DNA of 33,677 bases from CAUZIZ01 sp047514575 (GCA_047514575.1 JAKZYH010000503.1:1-33677), one strand, 5' to 3'. Positions 15,014 to 23,674 are shown, counted from the stretch's first letter. Notes: generated by a model from the sequence alone, not told the origin. Numbers and translations are program-made.

Positions 15014-15763
15014 ATGAATATTCCAGTCGTCGATTTTCACGCACATCTGGGAAACTGGGGTCGCTTCGGAATGCTAGACGATCCCGATGTCTATCTGCGC
15101 TGTATGGACAATGCCAGCATCGATGTGGCATGCCTCAACTGCATCTTCTACGGCGATGCCGACCGGGGCAACGATCTGGTAGCCGAGTACGTCCGAAAAT
15201 GGCCCAAACGGTTTGTGGGTGTCGCTTTTGTCACCCCCAACTATCCTGGCGGAATGGTCAAGGAACTGGAGCGCTGTTTCAGCCAGCTGGGGACCAAGTT
15301 CATCAAGATCTACCCACACTACGTGCGGGTGGCACACGACGACCCCCTCTATTTCCCGATCTACGAGTACGCCAACGAGCGCAAGCTAGCCATCATGTCT
15401 CACGCCAGACACTACTTTGACCCTCCTTCCACCTCGGTCTACAGTCGATACGAGGGCCTGGTAAAGCGATTTCCCCAGATCAACTGGGTCATGGCTCATG
15501 CCGGCGGGGGCACGGGAGAAGAGGCGGTGAAGGCGGTCCGAGATTTTTCCAGTGTTTACGTGGAGACCTGCAGTTCCGGACTGCGAAGTGTCGAGCATGC
15601 CGTCAAAGAGGGAAGGGCGGATCGGGTTCTGTTTGGTACCGACATGCCCCTGCTGGATGCCTCTCAGCAGATTGCAAAGGTCGTTGTCAGCCAGATTACC
15701 GACGAGGAGAAGAAGATGGTACTGGGTGGCAACGCCATTCGGCTGTTGGGGCTGAAGCTCTGA
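15014..15763 (+). CDS. Amidohydrolase family 2 metal-dependent hydrolase
   Basis: A 249-residue enzyme with the full metal-binding set of the amidohydrolase-2 (PF04909) family: 'VVDFHAHLG' (His9, His11), 'MSHARH' (His130, His133), 'MAHAGGG' (His162) and 'FGTDMP' (Asp210). Relatives are decarboxylases or hydrolases of small organic acids and lactones. It is preceded within three bases by its inactive-looking paralogue and shares its transcript. No signal peptide is seen, so it is cytoplasmic. The substrate is unknown. Confidence 0.88.
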   Translation: MNIPVVDFHAHLGNWGRFGMLDDPDVYLRCMDNASIDVACLNCIFYGDADRGNDLVAEYVRKWPKRFVGVAFVTPNYPGGMVKELERCFSQLGTKFIKIYPHYVRVAHDDPLYFPIYEYANERKLAIMSHARHYFDPPSTSVYSRYEGLVKRFPQINWVMAHAGGGTGEEAVKAVRDFSSVYVETCSSGLRSVEHAVKEGRADRVLFGTDMPLLDASQQIAKVVVSQITDEEKKMVLGGNAIRLLGLKL

Positions 15764-15910
15764 CCCCTTGATAGCCAGCACCACTGGAGAAGCGACGAAC
15801 CCGGCAAGAGAGCGAACGACAGCAGGATCCCGCAGATCTCCAACCCCTCGCTCGCACCTCAGGCTTCCCGAATTTTCGCACTAATCGGTGGCCTGGACTT
15901 CGAGGTTCCA

Positions 15911-17707
15911 ATGAAGTTTCACCTTAGAAGTGTACTCGTGGGGATTCTGGGGCTGTCCCTTGTTCTTGCCTGGGGATGTGGTCCCGCGGAAGTCCCCCAG
16001 ACCCTCGCAGGAGACTCTCCGAGCGTTACCACCGGCAAGGCATCAGCACTGGGAACTCGGGCCTTCTCTCCCAACGGCACCATCCATCCACAGGGACGAC
16101 CAACGACCTACTTCTTCGAGTACGGACCCGATCCTGAGTACGGCCGGCGGACTCGAGAACGACCGCTCCCTCCTCGGCTGGCCGCCTACTACAACGAGAC
16201 CTGGGACAGCGGGTTGGGAGGATGGGCCAGCTGGCTCGAGAACAAGCACTTCGCGGCAGGAGGAGTCTCCGGGGGGTACGTCAGCTTCTCTGAGCCGAGT
16301 CGACACGATCATAATCACGACGACGGAATTGGGACGCTGCACCTGACCAAGTATCTCTTGTGCGGCCGCTGCAAGCCCTCCGAGGGGCCCTGTCTGGCCG
16401 CTGGCGATCCGGATCTCAGGGATGCCAAGGTTTCGATATCGGTCCGGGGTCACGACTGGGAGCCGAATGGCTCAGAACTTCTCTGGTGGAGCCAGTCCTA
16501 TATCCACATCGAGATGATCGACGATCCAGGATACAGGGCCGTCAACTGGGCCTACACCGGGCATCTACTTACCGATCTACTCCGGGATGGCGAATGGCAT
16601 ACGGCGGAGTATCGCCTTTGGAACGACACCTCCTATTGGTCTTTCGGGGGGAACAATCCTACCAAACAGGGCGGAGTGGCCCGCCGCTATGACTACGGCT
16701 CCATCGATTTGATCCAGGGACATTTGAATGACGACTTCTTCCACCTGGCGGCCTTCATCGACACGGATAATCCGCCCACCGGAACCATCGATTTCGACGA
16801 GTTCCAGCTGGTCTATCGCAATGAGTCGCTGGTCTTTCCCAGCAATGGCGGCCAGTTGGTGCAGTCTCCCTCGGATTCTTCATCGGATGCCGCCGTGCTC
16901 ACCGATGGATGGCGCCACGGAGAGGGACACCAGTGGAAGAGCGCGCAGAGCCCCTCCGAGCCCCAGGAGTTCGTCTATTCGTTCCAACGCCCCGTCACGA
17001 TCGACTCCGTCCAACTTCATCAGAACCCCCTGTGGCCGGGACGTGAGGTCGAGGTGCTGGTTTCCGGGGACGGTGAGGATTATTCGTCCCTGTCCAAGCA
17101 GGAGTTACCGGAAAAGGGAGAAAATGGCCCCAACTCGGCCTATACCCTGGATTCGCGGCTCGGTGCCCCAGCGAAGTTCCTGAAGCTGCGGATCCTATCC
17201 GGGTATCGGGATCAGCACTGGGGATTGGGAGAGATCGAAGTTTTCGGGGCTGGTGCCGTCATGCTGCCCGACGACGACCTTTACCGTGTGAATACCGACA
17301 TCACCGGACTGACTCCAGGAACGACCTACCACTACAGACTGGTAGCCAGGTCCGAGGGGGGTCTGACACCTGGAGACGACCAACAGTTTGCCGTACCAGC
17401 GACCAACCAGCCGCTCGCGAAGACGGGTAAGGCCACTCGAGTGGGTTCGACATCGGCCAAGGTCGAGGGCCGCCTGAATCCGATGGGAGCCCGGACTCAG
17501 TTTCACTTCGAGTACGGCACGGGAAAGTCCTACGGCTCGAAAACCCTTTCCAGCTATGGTGGACTCCAGATCACTCCGCTGACAGGCTTCGCCCAACTGA
17601 AGGAGCTGAAGCCAGCTACGACCTATCACTACCGGATGGTTGCCGTCAGTGAGAAGGGAACGACCTACGGTGAGGATGCTACCTTCCAGACCTTGGATGC
17701 TCCTTGA
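15911..17707 (+). CDS. Exported fibronectin III / discoidin-domain protein
   Basis: A 598-residue cell-envelope protein. The N-terminus is a signal ending in 'VLAWGCG', resembling a lipobox although Trp at -2 is unusual. A fibronectin-III-like unit follows (about residues 36-80, 'PTTYFFEYGPDPEYG'), then a large segment with 'HDHNHDDGIG' and paired cysteines that I do not recognise (about 95-305). A discoidin/F5-8C-like unit comes next (about 310-455, 'FVYSFQRPVTIDSVQLHQNP' to 'GLGEIEVFG'), followed by FnIII tails containing 'TTYHYRLVA' and 'TTYHYRMVA'. Such proteins bind polysaccharides or other surfaces. It follows the amidohydrolase pair after 147 bases, and no functional link is evident. 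Confidence 0.8.
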   Translation: MKFHLRSVLVGILGLSLVLAWGCGPAEVPQTLAGDSPSVTTGKASALGTRAFSPNGTIHPQGRPTTYFFEYGPDPEYGRRTRERPLPPRLAAYYNETWDSGLGGWASWLENKHFAAGGVSGGYVSFSEPSRHDHNHDDGIGTLHLTKYLLCGRCKPSEGPCLAAGDPDLRDAKVSISVRGHDWEPNGSELLWWSQSYIHIEMIDDPGYRAVNWAYTGHLLTDLLRDGEWHTAEYRLWNDTSYWSFGGNNPTKQGGVARRYDYGSIDLIQGHLNDDFFHLAAFIDTDNPPTGTIDFDEFQLVYRNESLVFPSNGGQLVQSPSDSSSDAAVLTDGWRHGEGHQWKSAQSPSEPQEFVYSFQRPVTIDSVQLHQNPLWPGREVEVLVSGDGEDYSSLSKQELPEKGENGPNSAYTLDSRLGAPAKFLKLRILSGYRDQHWGLGEIEVFGAGAVMLPDDDLYRVNTDITGLTPGTTYHYRLVARSEGGLTPGDDQQFAVPATNQPLAKTGKATRVGSTSAKVEGRLNPMGARTQFHFEYGTGKSYGSKTLSSYGGLQITPLTGFAQLKELKPATTYHYRMVAVSEKGTTYGEDATFQTLDAP

Positions 17708-17837
17708 TCACTCTTTCAGTGACCTGAAGCTTGCTCCTTTGTGCTGCTGTCCGCTTTCTCCTCGGAAACTGGCCTTATATTGCTAGCTGGTCAAGTCGTG
17801 CGCGGCTCTGTTGGGACTGGAGACCAGACTTCATACT

Positions 17838-17852
17838 GACTTCCTTGAAGTC
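17838..17852 (-). terminator. Weak terminator-like hairpin after the amidase gene
   Basis: A perfect 6-bp stem GACTTC/GAAGTC with a 3-nt loop, 11 bases beyond the amidase stop codon on the minus strand. No U-run follows. A second dyad, TCACT/AGTGA (17708-17722), sits at the end of the convergent FnIII gene. Either or both could end transcription between the convergent genes. Confidence 0.3.
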
Positions 17853-17863
17853 ACCAACGATTC

Positions 17864-19549
17864 CTACGGAAAGCCAGGTGGGATAATCCGACTACGGGTA
17901 GCCTGTTCGAAGGCGTAGGCGATCTCGATAAGCCTCGGTTCGCTGCAGGCAAGGCCTGTGAAGCTGACCCCGAACGGCGATGGTTGCGCATCGAACCCGT
18001 CGGGGAAGGGAGGGGTCGGCTCATTGGGAACCCTGCCAAAGGGCACGATGACCGTTGGGTACCCCGGTCTGGCTGCGATCGATGCCCCTTTTGCTCCGGG
18101 GAAGAGAAGCGCATCCAGCCGGTGGTCTTTCATGACCTTGTCGATGCCGTGGCTCCCCGCAAGGGCCAGGTCCTTGGCCCGGTCGGCCTGGTAGCGCGCA
18201 CGATCTGCCTCCAGATTCATCTCGTCTGAGATATCCAGCCTGGCCTGCCCGTACTTGATGCTACCCGCTTTCTGATGGGCCAGATTCCATTGGCGCAGCT
18301 CCGTCAGGGACTTCACCGGGGCAGGGTCCAGGGTGCGCAGCCACCGGTTGAAATCTCTTTTCATCCCGTACTTGAAGACCACGGAGCACGACCCGTCCTT
18401 CCCTTTGGAATGGCTTGCTCCGGAGCAGGTGGGCCAAAGCAAGAAGTTCTTCTCCGGGTCCGGATCCACAATACTCGGAATGGGCGCTGGATCCACGATG
18501 ATGGCCCCCTGCTGCTTTAGGACAGCCAGTGCCTGCGTCATGATCTTCGCCTGGTTGGGAGTCAGTCCTCCACGCGAGCCCTCAACGCCTGTTGGCGTGA
18601 CCTTTTCGTAGTAGAACGGCCTGGGGACGCCGATACGAGCTCCGCTCAAACCATCCCGGTTCAAGAAGCGCGTGTAGTCGTTTGCGGGAGGGGACTTGCA
18701 CCTGCTGGTGGCAGGGTCGTTTTGGTCCGGTCCCTGACCCTCCATCACTCCCAGTAGAATCGCAGCACCTGAGACGGTTCTCGCCAGCGGGCCGGCCGTG
18801 TCCTGGTCGGCGGTGATGGGAATGATTCCGTGCCGGCTGATACGGCCGAGTGTAGGCTTGATCCCAACCAACATGTTCTGGTTGGCTGGACTCAGAACCG
18901 AACCCGAGGTCTCGGTTCCCACGTTGGCCGCCCAGAAGCTCACGGCGGTGCCGACGCCTGAACTAGATCCACCCGGAAAGAGCGCCGGACGGCCATCGAA
19001 GCTGCCCTCTCGGGGATCTCGTCGCGGATCGTAGGGATTCATCCCGTATCCACTGAGGGCATTGTAATTGTCGGGCATGGAGGTTGGATGACCCGACACC
19101 CAGTTGGCCAGCTCCGTCATCCCGGTCTTTGCCAGGATGATGGCACCCGCAGCCCGCAGGTTCCGGGTCAGCGTCGCCTCGTAAGGAGGGACGAAACCGT
19201 CGAAGGCCAGTGCGCCCCCGGTAGTGGGCATATTCGTGGTGTGGATGTTGTCCTTCAGGGCCACCGGGATCCCGTGCAGCGGTCCGCGAATCTGGCCCGA
19301 AGCCCGTTCGTGGTCACGAGCTGCGGCCTCCTCAAGTGCGCCCGGGTTGACCGTGATCACGGCATTCAGTTTGTCTTCGTAGGTGGCGATTCGTGCCAGG
19401 TACCGCAGGACCAGTTCTCGCGATGTGACCCGTCCCTCCATCAAAGCGGTTCGCAGATCCAGGATCGAGGTCTCGACTACCGTGAAATCAGAACCGAGCT
19501 TCGAGGCGTCAGGTGAAGGATCTTCTGCCTGCAATGGCAGGGAGGCCAC
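17864..19549 (-). CDS. Amidase signature family hydrolase, probably exported
   Basis: Hydrolyses a carboxamide bond with the Ser-cisSer-Lys triad of the amidase signature family. Lys99 lies in 'HGIPVALKDN', the serine cluster is 'GGSSSG' (193-198), and the nucleophile is Ser217 in 'GTETSGS'. At 561 residues it is longer than GatA-type enzymes and resembles secreted amidases. The only usable start is GTG at 19549, which leaves a cut hydrophobic N-terminus. The same frame continues upstream to a stop at 19589-19591 and encodes 'IKTLTILFLLLPG', a plausible signal-peptide core without ATG, GTG or TTG. Either an unusual start such as ATC is used or a mutation removed the start. Substrate unknown. 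Confidence 0.87.
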   Translation of the reverse strand: MASLPLQAEDPSPDASKLGSDFTVVETSILDLRTALMEGRVTSRELVLRYLARIATYEDKLNAVITVNPGALEEAAARDHERASGQIRGPLHGIPVALKDNIHTTNMPTTGGALAFDGFVPPYEATLTRNLRAAGAIILAKTGMTELANWVSGHPTSMPDNYNALSGYGMNPYDPRRDPREGSFDGRPALFPGGSSSGVGTAVSFWAANVGTETSGSVLSPANQNMLVGIKPTLGRISRHGIIPITADQDTAGPLARTVSGAAILLGVMEGQGPDQNDPATSRCKSPPANDYTRFLNRDGLSGARIGVPRPFYYEKVTPTGVEGSRGGLTPNQAKIMTQALAVLKQQGAIIVDPAPIPSIVDPDPEKNFLLWPTCSGASHSKGKDGSCSVVFKYGMKRDFNRWLRTLDPAPVKSLTELRQWNLAHQKAGSIKYGQARLDISDEMNLEADRARYQADRAKDLALAGSHGIDKVMKDHRLDALLFPGAKGASIAARPGYPTVIVPFGRVPNEPTPPFPDGFDAQPSPFGVSFTGLACSEPRLIEIAYAFEQATRSRIIPPGFP

Positions 19550-19865
19550 CCCTGGGAGAAGCAGAAATAGAATGGTAAGTGTCTTGATCTAGACTCTCAC
19601 ATACTACCTATATCAAGAAGCCACGGTAGTTTCTGTTCCAGGGTATCAGGGAAGGTCCCAAGTCCCAATATCCCAACTCACAAAGTGCCGCAGATTCGCC
19701 GCTGTCGAGAAATAGCCTTTGGGAATTGGCCCCTTGGTTCTTGGTCATTCGGCCCGAAGGGCCGCTAGGGTGTGCTAGGATGCCAGACGATCTCTCGGCT
19801 GTCTGCAGAACTGATCACTGATATCACTGGCAACGGTTCGCTATTCAGGTTTCAGGTAAGGACTC
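19550..19865. other. Divergent gap between amidase and nuclease genes
   Basis: This 316-base region holds the lost or unusual 5' end of the amidase (19550-19588) and presumably both promoters. A perfect hairpin CGGCCC-GAA-GGGCCG lies at 19750-19764. GGTAAGGAC stands just before the nuclease start as its ribosome binding site. No further gene is supported. Confidence 0.4.
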
Positions 19866-21116
19866 ATGATCAAAGGGACTCATCTAGATGTCAGGTTCGA
19901 CCGCGTCGTGGATGGCGATACCATCCGCGTTTTTCTCCCCGGTGCCCAGAGCAATGAGTCTCTCCGGATCCTGGCCTTGGACACGGAGGAATCGCATGCA
20001 TTTGGTAGCAAGCCGGTGACGCCCTGGGGTAGGGAGGCAAAGAAACGTGCCCAGGAGTTTTTCCAGGGTGTTGGCACGGTAACGATCGAGTTTCCGGGCA
20101 ATGAGAGCTTGGAGACGGCTCTGCAGAAACACCGCGGTAATTTCGGCCGGCTGTTGGTATACGTCTATCGGGACGGAGTAGATTTCCAGGAGACCATGAT
20201 TCGGGAAGGGTACAGCCCCTACTTTGTCAAATATGGCAATGCCCAGTTTGCCGGCCACCACCTGCGATTCGTCGAGGCTGAGCGGGCGGCACAGCGCCGG
20301 CGTTTAGGGGTATGGGATCAGACTACCGTGAATGGCGTCGAGATCAGAAATTACGCAGCGCTGGTCACCTGGTGGCAGCTGCGCGCCAGCATCATCGACG
20401 AGTACCGGAAGTTAAAGGCTGTCGATGATTCGCTGCTCAATACCAGACTTGACTACGCCATCCTCGAGGCCAAGGCCGAGGCAGGAGAAATCGTTACGGT
20501 GTTTACGGAGCTGCGTTCTCTCAGGCGGACAGGCGGTCGCTTCGGCGTCATCGACATCGGATCGGAAAAGCAGCCCTTCAAGCTCTTTCTTCCGGACATC
20601 GACGCTCCTGCTGGGGAAGAGATCGCTGACTTATTGGGAACGCGTTATTTCAGCCGCGGGGAAGGTAGGCCGAGGCGAAGCTATGCCTACGTCACGGGAC
20701 GACTCCACACTTTTCAAGGCCGGCCACAGATGCTGGTAGCCTCGGCCGACCAGATCACTGACAGGATCGCAGCACGCGACGACGCGCTGTCTTCTGGAGC
20801 CGTGGCAATCGCTTCGCTCCTGCCCGATCCGGTCGGTGCCGATCGAGGTCTCGAATTGGTGACTTTGCGCAATCTGGGAACGGCGACCGCCAACCTTCAG
20901 GGTTGGGCTTTACAAGATCGGGCGGGTAACCGGGTCAGCCTCGAAGGATCTGTTGCGGCCGGAGAAGATTTCGAAATCTCGCTGTTGGCCGGCAAGCTGC
21001 CCCTCAACAACACCGGGGACGAGGTCCTCCTGTTGGATCCGGACGGAAGAATCCAGAGCAAGGTGTCCTATTCAGCCAGCGACGTGACTGCGGGGCAGCA
21101 AATTGAGTTCCTGTAG
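19866..21116 (+). CDS. Thermonuclease-like nuclease fused to lamin-tail domain
   Basis: A 416-residue protein. Residues 1-150 are a staphylococcal-nuclease (SNase) fold: 'VVDGDTIRVFL' (Asp17, Asp19, Thr20 region), 'LRILALDTEE' (Arg34, Asp39, Glu41) and 'GRLLVYVY' (Arg95) match the calcium-binding and catalytic segments. Residues 200-300 are unassigned and might be an OB-like domain. Residues 315-416 form a lamin-tail (LTD) beta-sandwich ('LELVTLRNLGTATANLQGWA', 'LPLNNTGDEVLLLDPDG'). LTD domains are linked to secreted or surface nucleases in bacteria. No signal peptide follows the ATG, which is puzzling for an extracellular nuclease. The ribosome binding site GGTAAGGAC precedes the start. Confidence 0.84.
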   Translation: MIKGTHLDVRFDRVVDGDTIRVFLPGAQSNESLRILALDTEESHAFGSKPVTPWGREAKKRAQEFFQGVGTVTIEFPGNESLETALQKHRGNFGRLLVYVYRDGVDFQETMIREGYSPYFVKYGNAQFAGHHLRFVEAERAAQRRRLGVWDQTTVNGVEIRNYAALVTWWQLRASIIDEYRKLKAVDDSLLNTRLDYAILEAKAEAGEIVTVFTELRSLRRTGGRFGVIDIGSEKQPFKLFLPDIDAPAGEEIADLLGTRYFSRGEGRPRRSYAYVTGRLHTFQGRPQMLVASADQITDRIAARDDALSSGAVAIASLLPDPVGADRGLELVTLRNLGTATANLQGWALQDRAGNRVSLEGSVAAGEDFEISLLAGKLPLNNTGDEVLLLDPDGRIQSKVSYSASDVTAGQQIEFL

Positions 21117-21204
21117 CCGGAGATCTGAAGCTGCAAGAGGAAACCCAAGGGATTTGACGCCACTACCCTATGGGATGGCAAATGAATCAAAAGGAGCTTG
21201 AACC

Positions 21205-21972
21205 ATGAAGATCGGTCCCATCGAGATGAGGATACACAGCAAAGAGGGTGTCCAGCAGCATTCCTTCCCCATCGGTTCCGTGTCAGGTGCGCGATTCTGC
21301 TCGCGTGACGTGAAGGCTATGCGTCAAGAAATGGATGATATGCTGGAGCACGACGGACGCTATACCATGGCTACCAGAACCAACCCCTCGGTTTTCCACC
21401 TGGGACGCTATCTCTTGACCCAAGGCCCAGAATTCGAAGTCCAAGGGACCATGACGGGCGGAGAGGCGGAAGTAGTGGCTATCCGAGCTGGAGAGGATAT
21501 CTTCATCTCCGTCGGCAGCGATCAATGCGATCGCGAACTTGATCCAATCTTTCCCGACAAGCCCAAACAGATGTGTCCCCACCCCCTGGCTTGCGACGCT
21601 TGGCCCTACGACGAGGTCCGCTCCCATTGGGACCAGCTGCGGATCTATAGTCACGTTGGGGTCAAAGAGCACACCGTACCCCTCCAGGACACCACCCTCG
21701 ATGAATTGGTAGACCTGGAGTACCTGCTGGCCATGGACGAGGTCAAGGGATTGTCGGATCCGATGGTCCTCTATTGCGGCTGCAGCTCATTTCTCGATTC
21801 GGTTGAAGCCACCGTCAGTCGTCTTGGCCTCCCCGAGGAGGCGGCTCTCGGAGTTGGGGATAGCTTTCTGATAGGTCTGCACGACCCGGTACTCGACCGC
21901 AAGATCGAACACAACTTTCGGGCCGTCCCGTTGGGGGACGACATCAACTACAGGCGAGAGTTTGAGGAGTAG
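21205..21972 (+). CDS. DUF2848 family protein
   Basis: A 255-residue protein with the family landmarks 'FISVGSDQCDRELD', 'KQMCPHPLACDAW' followed by 'PYDEVRSHWDQLRI', and a C-terminal 'LHDPVLDRKIEHNFRAVPL'. DUF2848 proteins resemble the fumarylacetoacetate-hydrolase fold and often lie beside amidohydrolases, amidases or dioxygenases, but no reaction has been assigned to my knowledge. AAAAGGAG precedes the ATG. It is the first gene of a same-strand run with the PhyH dioxygenase (21-base gap) and the thioredoxin-like gene. Confidence 0.8.
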   Translation: MKIGPIEMRIHSKEGVQQHSFPIGSVSGARFCSRDVKAMRQEMDDMLEHDGRYTMATRTNPSVFHLGRYLLTQGPEFEVQGTMTGGEAEVVAIRAGEDIFISVGSDQCDRELDPIFPDKPKQMCPHPLACDAWPYDEVRSHWDQLRIYSHVGVKEHTVPLQDTTLDELVDLEYLLAMDEVKGLSDPMVLYCGCSSFLDSVEATVSRLGLPEEAALGVGDSFLIGLHDPVLDRKIEHNFRAVPLGDDINYRREFEE

Positions 21973-21993
21973 AGAATACCTTCGCAGGGCAGC

Positions 21994-22737
21994 ATGGATT
22001 ACGCGACGATAGCCAGCGACTTCCACAAAAACGGTTTCGGAATCATCCGTGGCTTGTTTTCGTTGGAGGAGCTAAGCACTGTGAGCGATCATGTTCGGTC
22101 CTATCTCGAGGAGACTCTCTCCGCACCGGAGTCTGGCGAAGTCTATTACGAGGATAATGCCAGCAGATCGGTACGCTGTGTGTTTCGGATGAACCAACGT
22201 TCCGATTATTTCGAAAAACTGATGTGGGATCCGCGCCTGATCGCAATCGCGGAAGTACTGTTCCCAGGCGCCGAGGCTGTGGCAGATGGCGTCATGCTGA
22301 TCGACAAATCCCCGAGAGCGTCCTACGAGTTTCCCTACCATCAGGACAATGCCTACCAGTTCTGGGATCCACCGGAGGCGGTCGCGGCCACGCTGGCTCT
22401 GGACGAAGCTACCGAGGACAACGGGACCATTGTCTGTCTGAGAGGCTCCCATGCAAGCCCGATTCTTCCGCACCTGCGCTCCGGTGTGACCGGAGCCAGT
22501 CTAGGTCTAGCTGATGCCCCGGACCTCAAACGTCACTCCGAGGTGCCGCTCTGTATGAAGCCGGGCGATCTGTCACTCCACCATGTCAACGTGGTCCATC
22601 GTACAGGACCGAATCGAACGGACGATCACAGGCGAAACCTGGGCTTCGCCTTCCACTCCTCTCGGGCCAAACGCAACACCGAGGCGAACGACCGCTATCA
22701 GGAACACCTGCGGAAAACCCACTTACGCTCTGAGTAG
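21994..22737 (+). CDS. Phytanoyl-CoA dioxygenase (PhyH) family oxygenase
   Basis: A 247-residue Fe(II)/2-oxoglutarate-dependent dioxygenase. The iron-binding facial triad is His116-x-Asp118 in 'YHQDNAY' and His202 in 'NVVHRTGPN'; Arg213 or Arg214 downstream would bind 2-oxoglutarate. The N-terminal 'DFHKNGFGIIRGLFSLEEL' is the usual opening of PhyH proteins. Members hydroxylate diverse acids, amino acids or quaternary amines, so the substrate cannot be named. It is placed between DUF2848 and the thioredoxin-like gene on one likely transcript. Confidence 0.88.
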   Translation: MDYATIASDFHKNGFGIIRGLFSLEELSTVSDHVRSYLEETLSAPESGEVYYEDNASRSVRCVFRMNQRSDYFEKLMWDPRLIAIAEVLFPGAEAVADGVMLIDKSPRASYEFPYHQDNAYQFWDPPEAVAATLALDEATEDNGTIVCLRGSHASPILPHLRSGVTGASLGLADAPDLKRHSEVPLCMKPGDLSLHHVNVVHRTGPNRTDDHRRNLGFAFHSSRAKRNTEANDRYQEHLRKTHLRSE

Positions 22738-22809
22738 AAGAATTGAAGGCTCAACGCCTGTTTCAGTCGAACAGTCAACCCAATCATTATTGATCAAAGG
22801 AGGATAGCA

Positions 22810-23391
22810 ATGGTTCTCACACCCTCAACCATGTTGGATCTAGGGACGACGGCTCCCGGGTTTGAGCTTCCGGATGTCGTGTCCGGAAAATCGATTTCAC
22901 TGGGCAGCTTCGATGGAACGAAGGCCCTCCTGGTAATGTTCATCTGTAAGCACTGTCCCTACGTGATCCACGTGCAGGACGAGCTGGCTCGGCTCGGTCG
23001 GGATTACGGTGATCGGCAGGTAGGGATCGTGGCGATCAGTGCGAACGATGCTGACAACTACCCCGACGATTCCCCGGACCAGCTGCGTTCCATGGCCCAG
23101 GATCTGGGCTTTTCGTTTCCCTTCTGCTACGACGAGAGTCAACAGACAGCCAAGGACTATACGGCCGCCTGCACCCCTGATTTCTTTCTGTTCGATGCCC
23201 AGCAGAGATTGGTCTATCGCGGGCAGCTGGACGACGGACGCCCCGGGAGCGACAGTCCAGTCGACGGAAGAGACCTGAGGGCCGCTCTGGATCAAGTCTT
23301 GGCCGGAGATGAACCGGACCCACTTCAGAAGCCCAGCATCGGCTGCAATATCAAGTGGAAACCAGACAGCGCACCCGCTTACTTTGGGTAG
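22810..23391 (+). CDS. Thioredoxin-like (AhpC/TSA-type) protein with CKHC motif
   Basis: A 193-residue thioredoxin-fold protein of a widespread bacterial subfamily. 'VMFICKHCPYVIHV' carries a C46-K-H-C49 site at the thioredoxin position. 'AACTPDFFLFD' supplies Cys121 and the cis-proline, and the family's closing 'QKPSIGCNIKWK' is intact. No signal peptide is seen, so it is probably a cytoplasmic thiol-disulfide or peroxide reductase. A near-perfect AAAGGAGG is six bases upstream of the ATG, stronger than for its neighbours. It is the last gene of the DUF2848-PhyH run. Confidence 0.88.
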   Translation: MVLTPSTMLDLGTTAPGFELPDVVSGKSISLGSFDGTKALLVMFICKHCPYVIHVQDELARLGRDYGDRQVGIVAISANDADNYPDDSPDQLRSMAQDLGFSFPFCYDESQQTAKDYTAACTPDFFLFDAQQRLVYRGQLDDGRPGSDSPVDGRDLRAALDQVLAGDEPDPLQKPSIGCNIKWKPDSAPAYFG

Positions 23392-23430
23392 TCAGTTGGG
23401 ATGGTTGAGCCAAGGGCCGACACCAAGAGA

Positions 23431-23662
23431 GGTCAATCCCAACGGGATTGCGTCACCCAGCCCAGGGTTTCCGAACCCTGGGTGAGCGGAAGCTAAACCA
23501 AGGGTCAACCCTGCAGGGGTTGCGTCATTTGACCCCGTTGGAAATCGTGCCTCTCGATCGTTGCCACAACCCTTGCAGGGTTGAATACAAGGGCAGGGCC
23601 ATGCCGCTTACCCAGGGTTCGGAAACCCTGGGCTACTAGCCACAATCCCGTTGGGATTGACC
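23431..23662. repeat. Nested 'palindrome of palindromes', 232 bp
   Basis: Six hairpins are arranged A-B-C-centre-C'-B'-A'. A is 23431-23450 and A' is 23643-23662, perfect reverse complements; each contains its own dyad (CAATCCC/GGGATTG). B is 23461-23489 and B' is 23604-23632, reverse complements over 29 bases with one mismatch; each contains CCCAGGGTT/AACCCTGGG. C is 23506-23522 and C' is 23567-23583, near reverse complements with CAACCC/GGGTTG. The A-B and B'-A' gaps are both 10 bases; the centre is 44 bases. It lies between convergent genes. The arms resemble the small cluster at 12781-12921. It looks like a compound REP/BIME-type element; it could also act as a bidirectional terminator, though it lacks U-runs. 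Confidence 0.85.
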
Positions 23663-23674
23663 TTGATTGATCGA

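Noticed and set aside
14587..15420. A 277-codon plus-strand frame across the two amidohydrolases
   Set aside because: It is a shadow in another frame; both amidohydrolase frames carry family motifs and match each other.
23431..23662. CRISPR array
   Set aside because: The units are hairpins of three different sequences in mirror order, not identical direct repeats with unique spacers, and there are no cas genes.
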